Assembly (NCBI GenBank): GCA_015179045.1
Contig: WHUZ01000001.1
Span: 744,001-808,000, forward strand
Length of the DNA: 64,000 nucleotides
Direction of reading: 5' to 3'
Source of the DNA: Kalaharituber pfeilii
Taxonomy: Eukaryota; Ascomycota; Pezizomycetes; Pezizales; Pezizaceae
The translations under genes and the position numbers were made by a program. Under the pieces are notes generated by a model. That model made no database searches, was not told the origin of the DNA, and saw nothing but the letters and a program-made list of their open reading frames with translations. Positions 20,253 through 31,389 of this stretch are shown here, one piece after another; the stretch's first letter is position 1; every line of letters begins with the position of its first letter.

Positions 20253-23200
20253 ATGAAAGTCGGTTTTAAGGCATGTATATACTGCCTGTCAATCTAATCT
20301 TCCTACCGCTGACTGAGTGGTTGAGACAGTTCTCGAATCTGCTCGGGACAGTGTACTGCCGGGGGAATCTAGTGTTCACACCCGATGGGACGTGTCTACT
20401 TTCGCCCGTGGGAAACCGGATAACGTGCTTTGATCTAGTAAAGTGTGTCTACCTCATCCTTAGGTCTATTCTTTATACTGATGATCCGTTATCATAGCAA
20501 TAAGTCTTTCACCTTTACCTTCGAACACCGAAAGAACATCGCCCGCATAGCGCTATCGCCGCAAGCTACGCTGCTTCTGTCAGTTGATGAAGGTCACTAT
20601 GCTTCGATGTTCCAATTTTTAGTGCGCGTGCTAAACGATAGAATTTCCAGACGGACGAGCCATTCTTACGAATTTCATCCGTCGAACAACCCTCCACCAC
20701 TTTAACTTCAAGTCGAAAATTCAGGATATACAGTTCTCTCCAGATGGGAAGTACTTCGCTGTCGCAGCTGGGCGGCATGTGGAGGTTTGGAAGACGCCGC
20801 AAGTGAGCGATGAGAGAGAGTTTGCACCATTTGTGCGGCATCGAGTGTATACGGGACATTTTGACGATGTCAATTCTATCACCTGGTCTGGTGATTCGAG
20901 GTTTTTCCTGACAGGGTCCAAGGATTTGACGGCAAAGGTTTTCTCGCTCAATCCCGTTGAAGGGTTTGTTCCTACGTCTCTTGCTGCGCACAAGGGTAGT
21001 GTGATTGGTACATATTTCTCTCACGACCAAGAGACGGTATGATGCTCTGTATTGGCATGAGGCCGACATTAGCTAAACAAGATTAGATATGTACTGTGAG
21101 CAAGGACGGTATTTGCTTTGAGTGGAAATACAAGCGGCGGCCCCGACGAGCGGATGAATCTGATGATGATATGGACGACAGTGAGCATGAACAAGAGGAA
21201 GATCCGACAAAAATGCAATGGCGAATAGAGAGCCGACATTCTTTCAAGCTTGACCAGCGTACTACCATTAGGTGTTGTACATTTCATCCGGAATCAGGCT
21301 TGCTTGTAGCAGGCTTTTCCTCTGGCACATTTGGATTATACGAAATGCCTGATTTCAATATGATACATAAGCTATCGATATCACAAGCCGGTATAGACTT
21401 TGTGACAATCAACAAAACTGGAGAATGGCTGGCATTTGGTGCCTCGAAGCTGGGCCAGTTACTGGTATGGGAATGGCAGTCAGAATCATATATCCTCAAG
21501 CAGCAGGGTCACTACGATGCAATGAACTCAATAGTATATTCTCCAGATGGGCAACGTATTATTACGACTGCAGATGATGGGAAAATCAAAGTCTGGGAGG
21601 CGTCTTCAGGGTTTTGTATTGTTACTTTTACGGAGCATAGCTCGGGGGTCACGGCTTGTGAATTTGCTAAAAGGGGAAATGTCTTGTTCACAGCATCGTT
21701 AGATGGGTCTGTGAGAGCCTGGGATTTGATAAGATACCGAAACTTTCGAACTTTTACAGCCCCTTCCAGGTTATCGTTTTCATCATTGGCGGTTGATCCA
21801 TCAGGGGAGGTTATTTGCGCAGGTTCATTAGAGTCATTCGATATCCATCTGTGGTCTGTGCAAACTGGACAGCTACTGGACCGATTGCAAGGCCATGAAG
21901 CACCTATATCATCCCTATGCTTTGCACCTGATGGCTCAACGCTGGCAAGCGGAAGTTGGGATAAATCAGTGCGGATATGGACATTATTTGGGCGCACTCA
22001 GACGAGCGAGCAACTGCTTCAAACCTCTGATGTGCTTTCTGTTGCATTCCGCCCCGACTCCAAGGAAGTCGCAGTAGCTTCCCTGGACGGCCAGCTTAGC
22101 TTCTGGAACGTTGACCGCTCTGAACAAACTAGCATAATAGACGGCAGACGAGATATCTCCGGGGGTCGAAAATCTACAGACCGTCGTACCGCAGCCAACA
22201 ATGAGGCTACAAAACACTTCACCACAATCACTTACAGCGCTGACGGTACATGTGTCCTTGCAGCAGGTAACTCCAAGTACATCTGTCTGTATGACGTCGC
22301 CTCCGGTTGCCTAATCCGCAAGTTCACCGTCTCAAAGAACTTATCCATCGATGGCACACAGGAGATGCTGAATAGTAAGAATATGACGGAGGCGGGGCCC
22401 CTCGACTTGATTGATACCCAAGGCGAAGCGTCGGACCTGGAGGACCGAATGGATCATACGCTGCCTGGGGCTACAAGAGGTGATTTTTCGGCTCGAAAGG
22501 TCAGACCGGAAATTAGGGTCACGAGTCTGGCATTCTCACCGACGGGTGGGGCATTCACAGCTGCGTCGACGGAGGGGTTGTTGATATATTCGCTGAATGA
22601 TAATGTGGTTTTTGATCCGTTTGATCTGGATATTGATATCACCCCCGCTTCAACATTAGCTGTGCTAAGAGAAGGGCCAAATCCAGACTACCTCAAAGCT
22701 CTTGTGATGTCCCTGCGCCTTAACGAGCGCTACATCATTCACCAAGTTTACGAGGCCATTCCTCAAGTTGATATTCGCCTCGTCGTCAAGGATCTTCCGG
22801 TTGTGTATATACCGAGACTACTTGCTTTTGTCGCTGAAATGAGCGAGACGACACCACATTTGGAGTTTTGCTTGTTGTGGATCGAGGCACTGGTCACGGT
22901 GCATGGAAGGTACCTTCGTGAGAACGCGCAGCAGTTCCAGGCAGAGATGAGGATGGTGCAGAAGGTATTGGGAAGAATTCAAAGTGACTTAACAAAGTTG
23001 TATGTAAATCCATTGCCACCCTCCACTGCTCCACCCACCTCCGTAGTTTTTTTATAGTGGAAGTTCTAACTAGCAGAGGTGCACTGCAGAGCCGATCAAA
23101 ACATCTATACACTGGACTACCTTCTCTCACAACAGGCCGCCGCGCACAGCAAGAAAGCGGCAAGCGCCAAAGTTCCCTTACGAGTCAAGGGGCTAGAGGA

Positions 23201-23327
23201 TGCGGGCGCGGATATAGATGTGGATATGAATGGCAATGGGGATGGGTTCATAAGTCTTGATCCTGATGGGAATGAGGAGGATACGGATGTGAATGTGGAT
23301 GAGGAGTGGCATGGGCTGGGTGATTGA
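20253..23327 (+). CDS. PWP2: Periodic tryptophan protein 2, SSU processome WD40 protein
   Basis: Six predicted exons: 20253-20270, 20330-20442, 20498-20592, 20651-21036, 21087-22999 and 23090-23327, giving about 920 aa (yeast Pwp2 is 923). Pwp2/Utp1 belongs to the UTP-B subcomplex of the 90S pre-ribosome, needed for 18S rRNA processing in the nucleolus. The N-terminus MKVGFK joins FSNLLGTVY and LLSPVGNRI, as in the family. Two WD40 propellers follow (for example GHYDAMNSIVYSPDGQ and GHEAPISSLCFAPDGS), then the Utp12-type C-terminal domain (ending IQSDLTKL, DQNIYTLDYLL) and an acidic tail. The first intron begins with GC, not GT. All introns are 50-90 nt. A Copia LTR lies 215 bp upstream. Confidence 0.95.
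20271..20329 (+). other. GC-AG intron in PWP2
   Basis: Exon 1 (six codons, MKVGFK) ends AAG, followed by GCATGT and ending GAGACAG, 59 nt, with a GCTGACT branch-like motif. The family-wide MK..FKFSNL sequence fixes the junction, so a GC donor is needed. Confidence 0.8.
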
Positions 23328-24520
23328 GCTGGAAGGGTAGGAAATTATATGATAAGGAGGTAGTTATGAGCTTTGAAGGAGGGAGAGGAGGTGTAATGTA
23401 TAAAAAGCGGTTCTCTTGTATTTGTATTTGTATTTTTTTCAGGAGTTGTTCATTATCTTTAGATATCTTGGGTGATGTATCACGAAGGAATGGAGGGAGC
23501 CACGAAGGGGAGTTATTGAGGGCCCATGGCTCAGCCCCAAGTTACTGGAGATGTGTGGGGGGATATTGAAAAGCTGTAGAGGGGGAGATTAAAGACGCCG
23601 CAGAGGAGGGTATTGAGATGCTGCAGAAGGTATTGAAACGTCGCAGAGGGGCGTGGAAGAGGTGGCCGAACGTACAGGGCTTTTGGCTCAGGGTCAGCTT
23701 TCCGTAATTGCGACCTACTGCATACACAGTATTAGAATGCAATTTGTTGATATTAGCTTTAGACTAGATGTGAATAGTATTAATCGATGTTTTGGAACTT
23801 GGCAGGGTAGAATTGCTAATCAGAATTACCATGACGTTTCTCTACACTAGGGAGAAGAACGGTTTGCTCGAGGGTCATAATTATCAACATCACGTGCATG
23901 ACATGGCTGGCAAGGCCACGTGAAGTCTCCATCCCACCAAGCAGAAAGAAATACGAAGTATGCAGAAACAAAACTTGAAGCTGTTTTGGATACTGCACTC
24001 GACGCGATTCTAACGAATGATTCTGCCGCCGCATGCAGGTGTATCGCTGCAATTCCGAGTAATGAGTGAAACATAATTGCATGCATAAATAAGTATACAT
24101 ATATGAACCTTCCGATCTCGTACCCACGGTGTGCTGCTAAGAAATAATAGCACAGGCACCGTCTGCTATTATCTCTCGAGGTTCTCGCAATGTCGACCAC
24201 GGGCAATTCCAGTTGCATGAATGAGAAACATCTCTCTATGCGGCCCTAGAGCATCAGTTGCAAGGTTCGGCGGAAAATTGTTCTATGGGTCAACGCCCCT
24301 CCATTGAAGCGGGGATTGAAGCGCACCCCCGCGCAGTAGGTCCGTTGTGCTACTTGTGCCAGCAAGGTTCTTGTGCAGGGTCCTAGGCCCCTCCCTTGCT
24401 ACATCAAGTATCTCGACAATTGCGAAAGCGCAGAGGAGAAATCTCCTCTTCAAAACCGTTACTTCTAAATTCCCCTTTAAAGGACCTCTGAGTACACATC
24501 GGCACCGCAAAGATCACACA
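23328..24520. other. Intergenic between PWP2 and APRT
   Basis: No gene seen. Two CACGTG palindromes occur near 23893 and 23918, about 600 bp upstream of the APRT start. A frame open to the 5' side of APRT (from about 24347) could extend it but lacks a better start. Confidence 0.4.
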
Positions 24521-25213
24521 ATGTCCACCGACTCTCCAATCGACCTTGGTGAAAGTGGCGGAGAGCTTGCTCTCCTCAAAACGACGCTCAGAGGCGCTCT
24601 TCGCCAATACCCCAACTTCCCCTCATCTGGTATCCTCTTTGAGGACATTCTCCCGCTTTTCTCCAATCCCACCCTACATGATTCTCTCATCCGGGCCCTA
24701 GAGATCCATGTCTTGACTTCTTTCCCACCAGCCCTTACTCCCCCATTCTCCGGAGTAGATGTCGTCGTTGGGCTTGAGGCTCGAGGTTTCTTGTTCGGGC
24801 CGAGTCTGGCTCTGAAGCTAGGTGCTGGGTTTGTTCCCGTACGGAAAGCGGGAAAGCTACCCGGTGAAACCGTGAAGGTCAAATACGTCAAGGAATATGG
24901 CGAGGATTCGTTTGAGATGCAGAAGGATGCTATCAAGGCGGGGCAGAAGGTGATCGTTGTGGATGATATTATCGCTACAGGTCTGTTACTTCACAGCTTG
25001 AAGAAAGGAGAGCACTAATGAGTATGAGATTATGTAGGCGGTTCGGCAGCTGCAGCAGGAGAGCTAGTGAAGATGCTGGGTGGGCAATTACTAGAGTACA
25101 TTTTCATCTTGGAACTCGATTTCTTGAAGGGCAGGGAAAAGCTTGGTGCCCCAGTTTATACACTATTGAGTGGGCAAGAGGAGGGCGGCCTCGGTATAGG
25201 GGAGCGGCGATAA
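24521..25213 (+). CDS. Adenine phosphoribosyltransferase
   Basis: Two exons, 24521-24980 and 25038-25213 (57-nt intron, phase 1), about 211 aa. It converts adenine and PRPP to AMP in purine salvage. Visible family motifs are [18 protein letters not shown] near the N-terminus, [17 protein letters not shown], and the PRPP-binding loop [14 protein letters not shown], which is formed across the splice junction. The C-terminus ([20 protein letters not shown]) is complete. The start ATG at 24521 sits in a good context (CACAATGTCC). An upstream in-frame extension of about 58 codons is open but unsupported. It ends 155 bp from the convergent VPS37 gene. Confidence 0.95.
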
Positions 25214-25368
25214 GGAATCATGTTAGCATAATATAGAAAATCAATATACCAGGCTCCAGTGGAATGCACACTTCTGCATTCGGATTACCTGCAGGCGCAA
25301 GAGGACGTACTATTATATGCGTTCGTTAAATGCTGTCATGATGAGATTTCGTGCTGCAACAGCTGATA

Positions 25369-26080
25369 TTACCTCCATCCTCCTATTCTCCCTTCGTCCC
25401 ATCTTTCTTTCCGCTCTTTTCTAAGATGGTACGTTTTCCGCATAGTCCTGTACTCCTTCACAAACTCACCAATGTCCTTTGCTCCCTCCTTACCCGTCCC
25501 TCTTTCCTCCAAAAAGCTAGCTTCCAGAGCTTCACTCATGCTGTCCGCCTCGGCTACGGCGCTCATGAGTCTATTATATAACGCCGGAGGGCTAAATGGC
25601 TGCAAAGCCACATACATTTCCTTCTCTTTCTCCCTCCATGACCGCTCCATTGCTTTTGCCTCTAGCAGTTTCCTTTCTGCATGCTCCCGTAAGTGAATCA
25701 AGTTGCGCTCCAGAGCTTGTAGCCGTGTGGCAAGGTTGATGTTCTGAGTTAGCGCATCTGAGACTGCGGCACTGCACTGATCAGATGTAGGGTGGGTGCT
25801 GGTGAAGAGGGCGTTCATGAGCTCAGGAGAATGGAGGAGGTACTGCAGGTCCTCTAAACTATAACCCCGCGAAGCAAGTCAGCAGAGCTGCTCAGGGCGT
25901 CAGATGGAGGATACTGTTGTCCGGTACTAACGATTTCGAAGCCAGCATCGGGGGAACGAAGAGAGGGTTATCGGACGGAGGCGACAGCATCTGCGGCGGC
26001 CTCGGAGTGCCTGCCCTGGAGTTGTCGCCCTCCGAGACGGGCTTTGGCGGGAGCGGGGGTGCATCGTGTGGGGAGGACAT
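25369..26080 (-). CDS. ESCRT-I subunit VPS37 (Mod(r) domain)
   Basis: Two exons on the minus strand, 26080-25932 and 25858-25369, with a 73-nt intron (donor GTTAGT, branch CTGAC, acceptor TATAG), giving about 212 aa (yeast Vps37/Srn2 is 213). ESCRT-I sorts ubiquitinated membrane proteins into multivesicular bodies at endosomes. The N-terminus is Pro-rich (PPLPPKP), then LEDLQYLLHSPELMNALF opens the Mod(r) helical hairpin. It continues through a coiled coil (ERNLIHLREHAERKLLEAKAMERSW) to FVKEYRTMRKTYHLRKERKERW, the conserved basic C-terminus. Start chosen at MSSPHD; an upstream in-frame extension is only low-complexity SLSLSL. It is divergent from MoaA. Confidence 0.85.
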
Positions 26081-26833
26081 GCTTATACGACTGGTGTAGG
26101 GGCCAGGCAGTTGGTTCAGGCTCAGGCTCAAGCTCAAGCTCAAGGAGCTCGGGGTCACAACTGTCTCTGGACTGTGTCGCAGATCAGATAGAGGGCCTTG
26201 GCATCATCCACAGGGTGCCTGATGATAGTTCGTCACTTACCCAAGCGCCGTTAGCGCGGGTAGCTGAATCAGTATGATAACCACACTTCCCGGTGCCCGA
26301 AACCTCTCTATCATATGAGACCAGTAATCAGCTTGAGGATGGTCCCATATTAGCTTCACAGGTCCCATATTAGCTTCGCGAGGTGAACCATCTCCGCATG
26401 CACTCCATCATGCTTCCATCCGCAAGCGCCCAGAGAACACAGGAACCGGCGGGCTGCGGAGCTGCATGCAGGCGAATGTAGATGTCGCACAGGCTTCTTG
26501 TGATAGGCCGCCGCCGCAGGGGGGGTGCACTAGGCGCATCCGCCGAAGCTCTTGCTCTCGATACCGATGCCGATAGCAGCGGGGACTGACCACCCCGTTC
26601 GAGGCCGCAGTCGATCCCGCGGAGGCCACCGGCCGCCTCGCCCACGCGGGAGGCACGTTGAGCCAGTCTGCAGCGCAGGACGCTGGTAAGCTGCGCCCGC
26701 CAAGGCCGCGGAGAGCCTTCATAAGGATGCGGCCGCCGCCGGGCGCTGGGGCGCTGCGTGCGCTTCGCATTCTCTCTCGAGCAGCAGCCCCAGCGTCGCG
26801 TCGGCCCGCAAGACTCGAAGCCGCTCGTGAATC
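26081..26833. promoter_or_regulatory. Divergent intergenic region between VPS37 and MoaA
   Basis: 753 bp separate the two start codons. It includes a hexanucleotide array of GGCTCA/AGCTCA type at about 26113-26145 (in the VPS37 5' leader) and a short direct repeat GGTCCCATATTAGCTTC at about 26340-26377. The MoaA-proximal half is GC-rich (CpG-dense). No specific factor site is claimed. Confidence 0.5.
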
Positions 26834-28380
26834 ATGGCAGCCCCGCTACGCAGCGCGGCACGGCAGACATTTGCGCTCCATCCGGCGGCCCTGCGCCGCG
26901 CAGCAGCAGCGTCGGGAGCACCGCGGCGGGGGACTGCCACGGCGGCTGTCGCCAGCGCCGACCCGCCATCGACCCCCCCGCTGCCGCCGAAGGCGCATCC
27001 GCACCCGCACCCGCACCCGCACCCGCATCCGCACCCTCTACCGCTCTCACCGCGGCGAGAGGCCGTCCGGAATGCAAAGCCTTTCTCTGCGTTTCTGACG
27101 GACAATTTCAAGAGGCAGCATACATATCTCCGGATATCTATCACTGAGAAGTGCAATCTAAGATGTACCGCCCCAATCCCCTCTCCTCCTTGTGGCGCAT
27201 CACCAGGCTACGGCGCATCCCAACTCTCCCTTTGCCAAATCAATGTAGCTTCCCAATGAAGCAGGTACTCACATTTCCTCCTTGTAGGTGTTTATTGCAT
27301 GCCAGAGGAGGGCGTTCCCCTCTCGCCAGAGTCCAAACTTCTCACGACCCCGGAAATCCTGCACATCGCCAACCTCTTCGTCTCCCAAGGAGTGACCAAA
27401 ATTCGCCTTACCGGGGGAGAACCTACCATTCGAAAAGACATTGTGGAGCTCGTTGCCGAACTTGGTAAGCTTCGGGCCAAAGGATTGAAGGAAATAGCAA
27501 TCACCAGCAATGGATTGGTGCTTGCACGAAAATTGGAGAAATTGGTAGAAGGGGGCTTGACGGGGGTGAATCTGAGTCTGGATACTCTGGAGCCGTGGAA
27601 GTTTGAAATTATGACGAGGAGGAAAGGGCTGGAGAATGTGTTGAAGACAGTAGACAAGGCTCTGGAGCTGAATGTTTCTTCCTTGAAGCTCAACTGTGTT
27701 GTGATGAAGGGAGTGAATGATTATGAAATTCCGGCATTTGTGGAACTTACGAAGGATAAGCCAATTGAAGTTAGGTTTATAGAATATATGCCATTTGATG
27801 TAAGTTGTTTACCTCCCCCCTCCCCCCCCCCCCAACAACAACAACAAGAAAAAAAAAAAAAAACCTCCAATGGACTTCAAACTGAATGTCTCTACAGGGC
27901 AACAAATGGAACGAGAATAAAATGGTTTCATACGCGGACATGCTTGTCAGAATCAAGCAAGATCATCCTGACCTTGCCCGCGCCCCGGACCCATCCAAAA
28001 ACGAGACATCCAAAACCTACCATATTCCCGGATACATGGGCAAAGTCGGCTTCATTACCAGCATGACGCACAATTTCTGCGGAACCTGCAACCGCCTACG
28101 AATAACAAGCGACGGGAACCTGAAAGTCTGCCTTTTCGGTGACGAGGAGGTCAGCTTGAGGGATATGATGAGGACGAATCCACTGCGGAAACTGATAGTG
28201 GATGGGACCTCTTCAGCGGCCGAAGTGGATGCAGAAGCGTTGGAGATGGAGAGAGCAAAGATGGAGAGGGATATGTTGGAGGTCATCGGAGTGGCGGTAA
28301 AGGGGAAGAAGGAGAAGCACGCGGGAATAGGGGAGCTGGAGCATATGAAAAATAGGCCGATGATATTAATTGGTGGGTAA
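26834..28380 (+). CDS. Molybdenum cofactor biosynthesis protein A (MoaA/MOCS1A), radical SAM
   Basis: Exons 26834-27164, 27288-27799 and 27898-28380 give about 441 aa ending [13 protein letters not shown]. The enzyme makes, with MoaC, cyclic pyranopterin monophosphate from GTP, the first step of Mo-cofactor synthesis. The N-terminal 70 residues are Ala/Arg-rich (mitochondrial presequence-like) with a His-Pro dipeptide run. The radical-SAM cluster CNLRCVYC is assembled across intron 1. [11 protein letters not shown] follows, and the second 4Fe-4S cluster is [14 protein letters not shown]...CLF. The C-terminal Gly-Gly is the conserved functional tail. The stop overlaps a splice donor (GTGGGTAAG), and MoaC follows 0.5 kb downstream on the same strand. 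Confidence 0.93.
26997..27036 (+). repeat. CACCCG microsatellite encoding His-Pro repeats in MoaA
   Basis: Six to seven tandem CACCCG-type hexamers, in frame, coding alternating His and Pro between the presequence and the catalytic domain. Length is likely polymorphic. Confidence 0.85.
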
Positions 28381-28876
28381 GCATCTGGATTTTCCTTGTC
28401 CCTTGATTATTTCCTTTCTGCCGCTATTTTTGCAACTTTTCATTCTCTTAGATATCTACGCCGATTGGGGGGCCTTTAGTTATGAACAAATTTCCGCGCA
28501 TTTTGGATGGGGACGGCACTTTCCATGTATTTTTTTTTTTTTTTTTTTCATGTTATTTCAGCCTTTTTATGTTTTTGTTTCCTTTTTTCCTTTTTTTTTC
28601 TTTTATTTACAGAATGGGTCGGTCCCTGGGGAAATACATTATAAAATGGCGTTTTTTCCTTTTTCTCCCTTCATGTTTTGAGAATTCGTGTATTTTCTTT
28701 TTTTTTTAAAAAAATTAATAAATGTACCAAAACTACAGGCAGAATATTTATTGCTTTGTTATTTTTGATGATTCCCAAGCTGTTGTCCATTATTCTTGCC
28801 CATGTGAAACGCCCGTATACGTGCTTTGTATGGATTGACGATGTAAACACTAATATACTGTCCCTTGGAACAACAG
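28381..28876 (+). other. MoaA-MoaC spacer, probable alternative intron
   Basis: AT- and T-rich sequence with several poly-T tracts and no coding motif. It lies between the MoaA stop and the first usable MoaC acceptor (AACAACAG ending 28876; a second, CCCACAG, ends 28900). If spliced from the donor GTGGGT at 28373 it is an intron of about 504 nt (28373-28876). Confidence 0.55.
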
Positions 28877-29643
28877 ATAACCCCACCCCCAAGCCCACAG
28901 GCAGCACACTCCTACGTCCATGGCGTGCCTCCCTTCTCTCCTCCTCCCCGCTTATTCCCTTCCCCCTCCTCCTCCACCACACTACCCTCTCCTCCCCATT
29001 CCGCCTTTACTCCACATCCACGAAGAGTCCCCCAACCCAACCCCCTTTCCAACCCGCAGACTTCCCCCAAAAGCTAACCCACCTCACCCCCACCGGCACC
29101 GCGCACATGGTCCCATTGACCGCCAAACCCGTCAGCTCTCGCCGCGCCGTCGCCGTCGCCCGAGTCCTCTTCAGCAACCCCACCCCATATCCCCTCATCG
29201 TTTCCAACTCGATGAAGAAGGGCGACGTGCTCGGCGTCGCGCGGATTGCGGGCATCATGGCGGCAAAAAAGACACCGGAGATTGTGCCCCTGTGCCACGG
29301 GGTGATGGTGGAGGGCGTGGAGGTTGTTGTCGAGCTTCTACCGCCAGCTACTGCCACCAAGGTGCAAGGGGAGGAAGAAGGAGGCAAGAGGGAGGTGGCT
29401 GGGGGCGAGTTTGGTGGGGTGAGGATTGAGGCGACGGTGACTTGTGAGGGGAAGACGGGTGTGGAGATGGAGGCGCTCGTAGCAGCCACAGCTGCGGGGC
29501 TGACAGTGTATGATATGTGTAAGGCAGTAGATAGGGGGATGAAGATGGAGGGGGTGAGAGTGGTTGAGAAGACAGGGGGGAAGAGTGGGGACTGGAGGGT
29601 GGTGGACGGAGAGGAGAGGGGCAGCTTGAAAAGGGTCGGGTAA
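28877..29643 (+). CDS. Molybdenum cofactor biosynthesis protein C (MoaC/MOCS1B) domain
   Basis: Open frame to TAA at 29641-29643. MoaC, cyclic pyranopterin monophosphate synthase, acts directly after MoaA. Residues after the possible acceptor look like a presequence (STLLRPWRASLLSSS...FRLYSTS). Then come the MoaC core motifs LTHLTPTGTAHMV, VARIAGIMAAKKTPEIVPLCH, VRIEATVTCEGKTGVEMEALVAA and GLTVYDMCKAVD. No ATG lies in frame between the acceptor and the core. The first in-frame ATG inside the core is too late, and the only earlier one (28768) would add an unconvincing hydrophobic leader. It is therefore probably expressed as a spliced MoaA-MoaC fusion; a separate mRNA is the alternative. Confidence 0.85.
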
Positions 29644-30120
29644 TGGGGGTGGGAATGACAGTGGGTGATATATTCAGCAATCCCTCGAGATTGATTACAA
29701 AGTAGATGAGGGTATCCTTCTGTCACAGCGAGAAGATCGCAATATCTTGCACAAAGCAGATGAGAAATATTTTCTGCAAGCACCCGCCGACTATGACCTC
29801 CGACATGCATGCATAGATGAATCTGTAGCGTAAATCCAGTAGAAAGATCGGGATGTATATAAAAAAAAGAACATATACAACAGGGATTGAACCGCCTAAC
29901 CTACAAAAAAGAAAAAAAAACGACTAGAGTAAGGAAAGTCGACGAATGATGGAACAACCATGAATGTAAGAAAAATTAGCATTCTAGCCAAGGCGCAAAC
30001 CAGGTCGTGAGGGGAACGAAACAAAAAAAAGAAAAGAGGGAAACCTATAATACACTCATCCACCCAGTACCCAAAAACACAAAAACTCGGAATATGGATA
30101 GCATCTTGCCCAAGCACAAT
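29644..30120. other. Convergent intergenic region MoaC / PEX11
   Basis: About 480 bp between the two stop codons, with A-rich tracts near 29860-29930. Nothing else seen; it presumably holds both 3' ends. Confidence 0.5.
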
Positions 30121-31107
30121 CTACTGCGCCGTCTTCTTCCACTGCGCCCTCACCCCCACCAAACTGCTCACAAGGCCTGCCAACCCCACTATTCCCTCAT
30201 CAACGTTGAGCCTTCCCTTGCCACCCACAATCCCCAGCGTATATGCCGGAATTACCCAGTCGCATGCGTCACTTAACAACTGGAGCTTCGTCTCGAAGGT
30301 CTCCTTCTCAATGCGCTTCTCCTCGACTTTACCCTCGCCAGAGAGCTTACTGATCGTGCGCGCCCGCGCGGAAAGCTGGGTAAGAGAGTAGAAGCCCGAG
30401 ACGAGCGAGATTGAGATGCCGCTGAGCCAGGCTTTGTTGGAGAGACGGGTAAGGGTGGGATTGAGGCTCGGGAGGGGGATGATGTTGGAGACGGAGAGGT
30501 AATGGATGGAGTCGATAGTCAGGTAAGTGAAGTAGGAGAGTTGGCGAGCGATGGCGGTGTACCTAATTGAGGATGACGACGAACTATGGTTAATCTCTGA
30601 TCTTGCTCCTCTCTAGGCAGTTATGGTATGGTGGGGGAGAAGGGGAAATTACCGGAGTACAGGATCAAGGTTCTTGGTTCCGGCCAGCCGGCCAGCCTCA
30701 CGAAGATGCTCAATGTTCTTTCCAACACGCAAGAGCTTGCGGGTCATGCCAAACTGGGACTTTAACGCATTCCATGGTGCGAGGGCCTTTGTGCTGTAGC
30801 CCTTACGGAAGAGGTAGAAACTCAAAAAGCGGGCGAGATACTGGAGGGTGCGCAGGAGCTTGTCGCGGCCAACTGTTTTGTTGATAGAGGTTTCGGTATT
30901 AGCCAGTAATTGAGCACATCGTGCCATGTGGTTACGAATCGACCCCGATTATGGAATTTCAGGGGCGAGCGAAGGACAGAGATGGAGCAGACATCGGGGA
31001 TAGCATGGGAAAACGGAGAGTAGAAAAAAGGATGACGCACCGGTAGTATTGACGAAGCGAATGTAATGGTTTATAGACGGATGATAGACAAGTGAGTCAG
31101 CAACCAT
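30121..31107 (-). CDS. Peroxisomal membrane protein PEX11
   Basis: Three exons on the minus strand, 31107-31041, 30872-30653 and 30562-30121, joining in frame to about 242 aa (yeast Pex11 is 236). PEX11 elongates and divides peroxisomes by remodelling the membrane. The start MVADSLVYHPSINHYIRFVNTT and the following GRDKLLRTLQYLARFLSFYL match the conserved N-terminal amphipathic region. Later parts (FGMTRKLLRVGKNIEHL, SYFTYLTIDSIHYL and a C-terminal hydrophobic helix with GIVGLAGLVSSLVGV) fit the family. The first intron is 168 nt. An alternative Met at 30927 would remove the conserved N-terminus and is less likely. Confidence 0.92.
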
Positions 31108-31275
31108 GGTGATGAATGGAAGAAGGGTTGTTGCAATGAGGATTGAAATACGATGAGGGGTGTAAGGTTGCTGGTGAAGTTTCTGTGAAAAATCTTGACC
31201 CAGGGGGAACGAAAGGGAAAGAAAGAGTGGAAGGAAGTATTGTGGGAGGCTGCGGGAGCTGGCAGCTACTCGGTA

Positions 31276-31322
31276 GGAGGGCGGGGTGGGGGGGGAGGGG
31301 GGGGATGGGGGGGGAGAGGGGG
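31276..31322 (+). repeat. G-rich tract (possible G-quadruplex) near PEX11 start
   Basis: Several runs of 7-9 G (GGTGGGGGGG, AGGGGGGGGATGGGGGGGG) about 170-215 bp upstream of the PEX11 ATG; the C-rich strand is the PEX11 sense strand. It can form four-stranded structure in principle and is error-prone in sequencing. Confidence 0.6.
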
Positions 31323-31389
31323 CTGCGGCTGGCATCAAGCTTAGGCACGGAACGTGATGCGCGTGGAAACTGTGGGGAGAGCTGAGCTA

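Noticed and set aside
24347..24520. Mitochondrial presequence-like extension of APRT
   Set aside because: The frame is open and basic, but it starts at a non-ATG codon and APRT is normally cytosolic and short; kept as a note only.
29007..29810. 267-aa minus-strand frame
   Set aside because: Antisense of the MoaC exon, whose plus-strand motifs are unmistakable.
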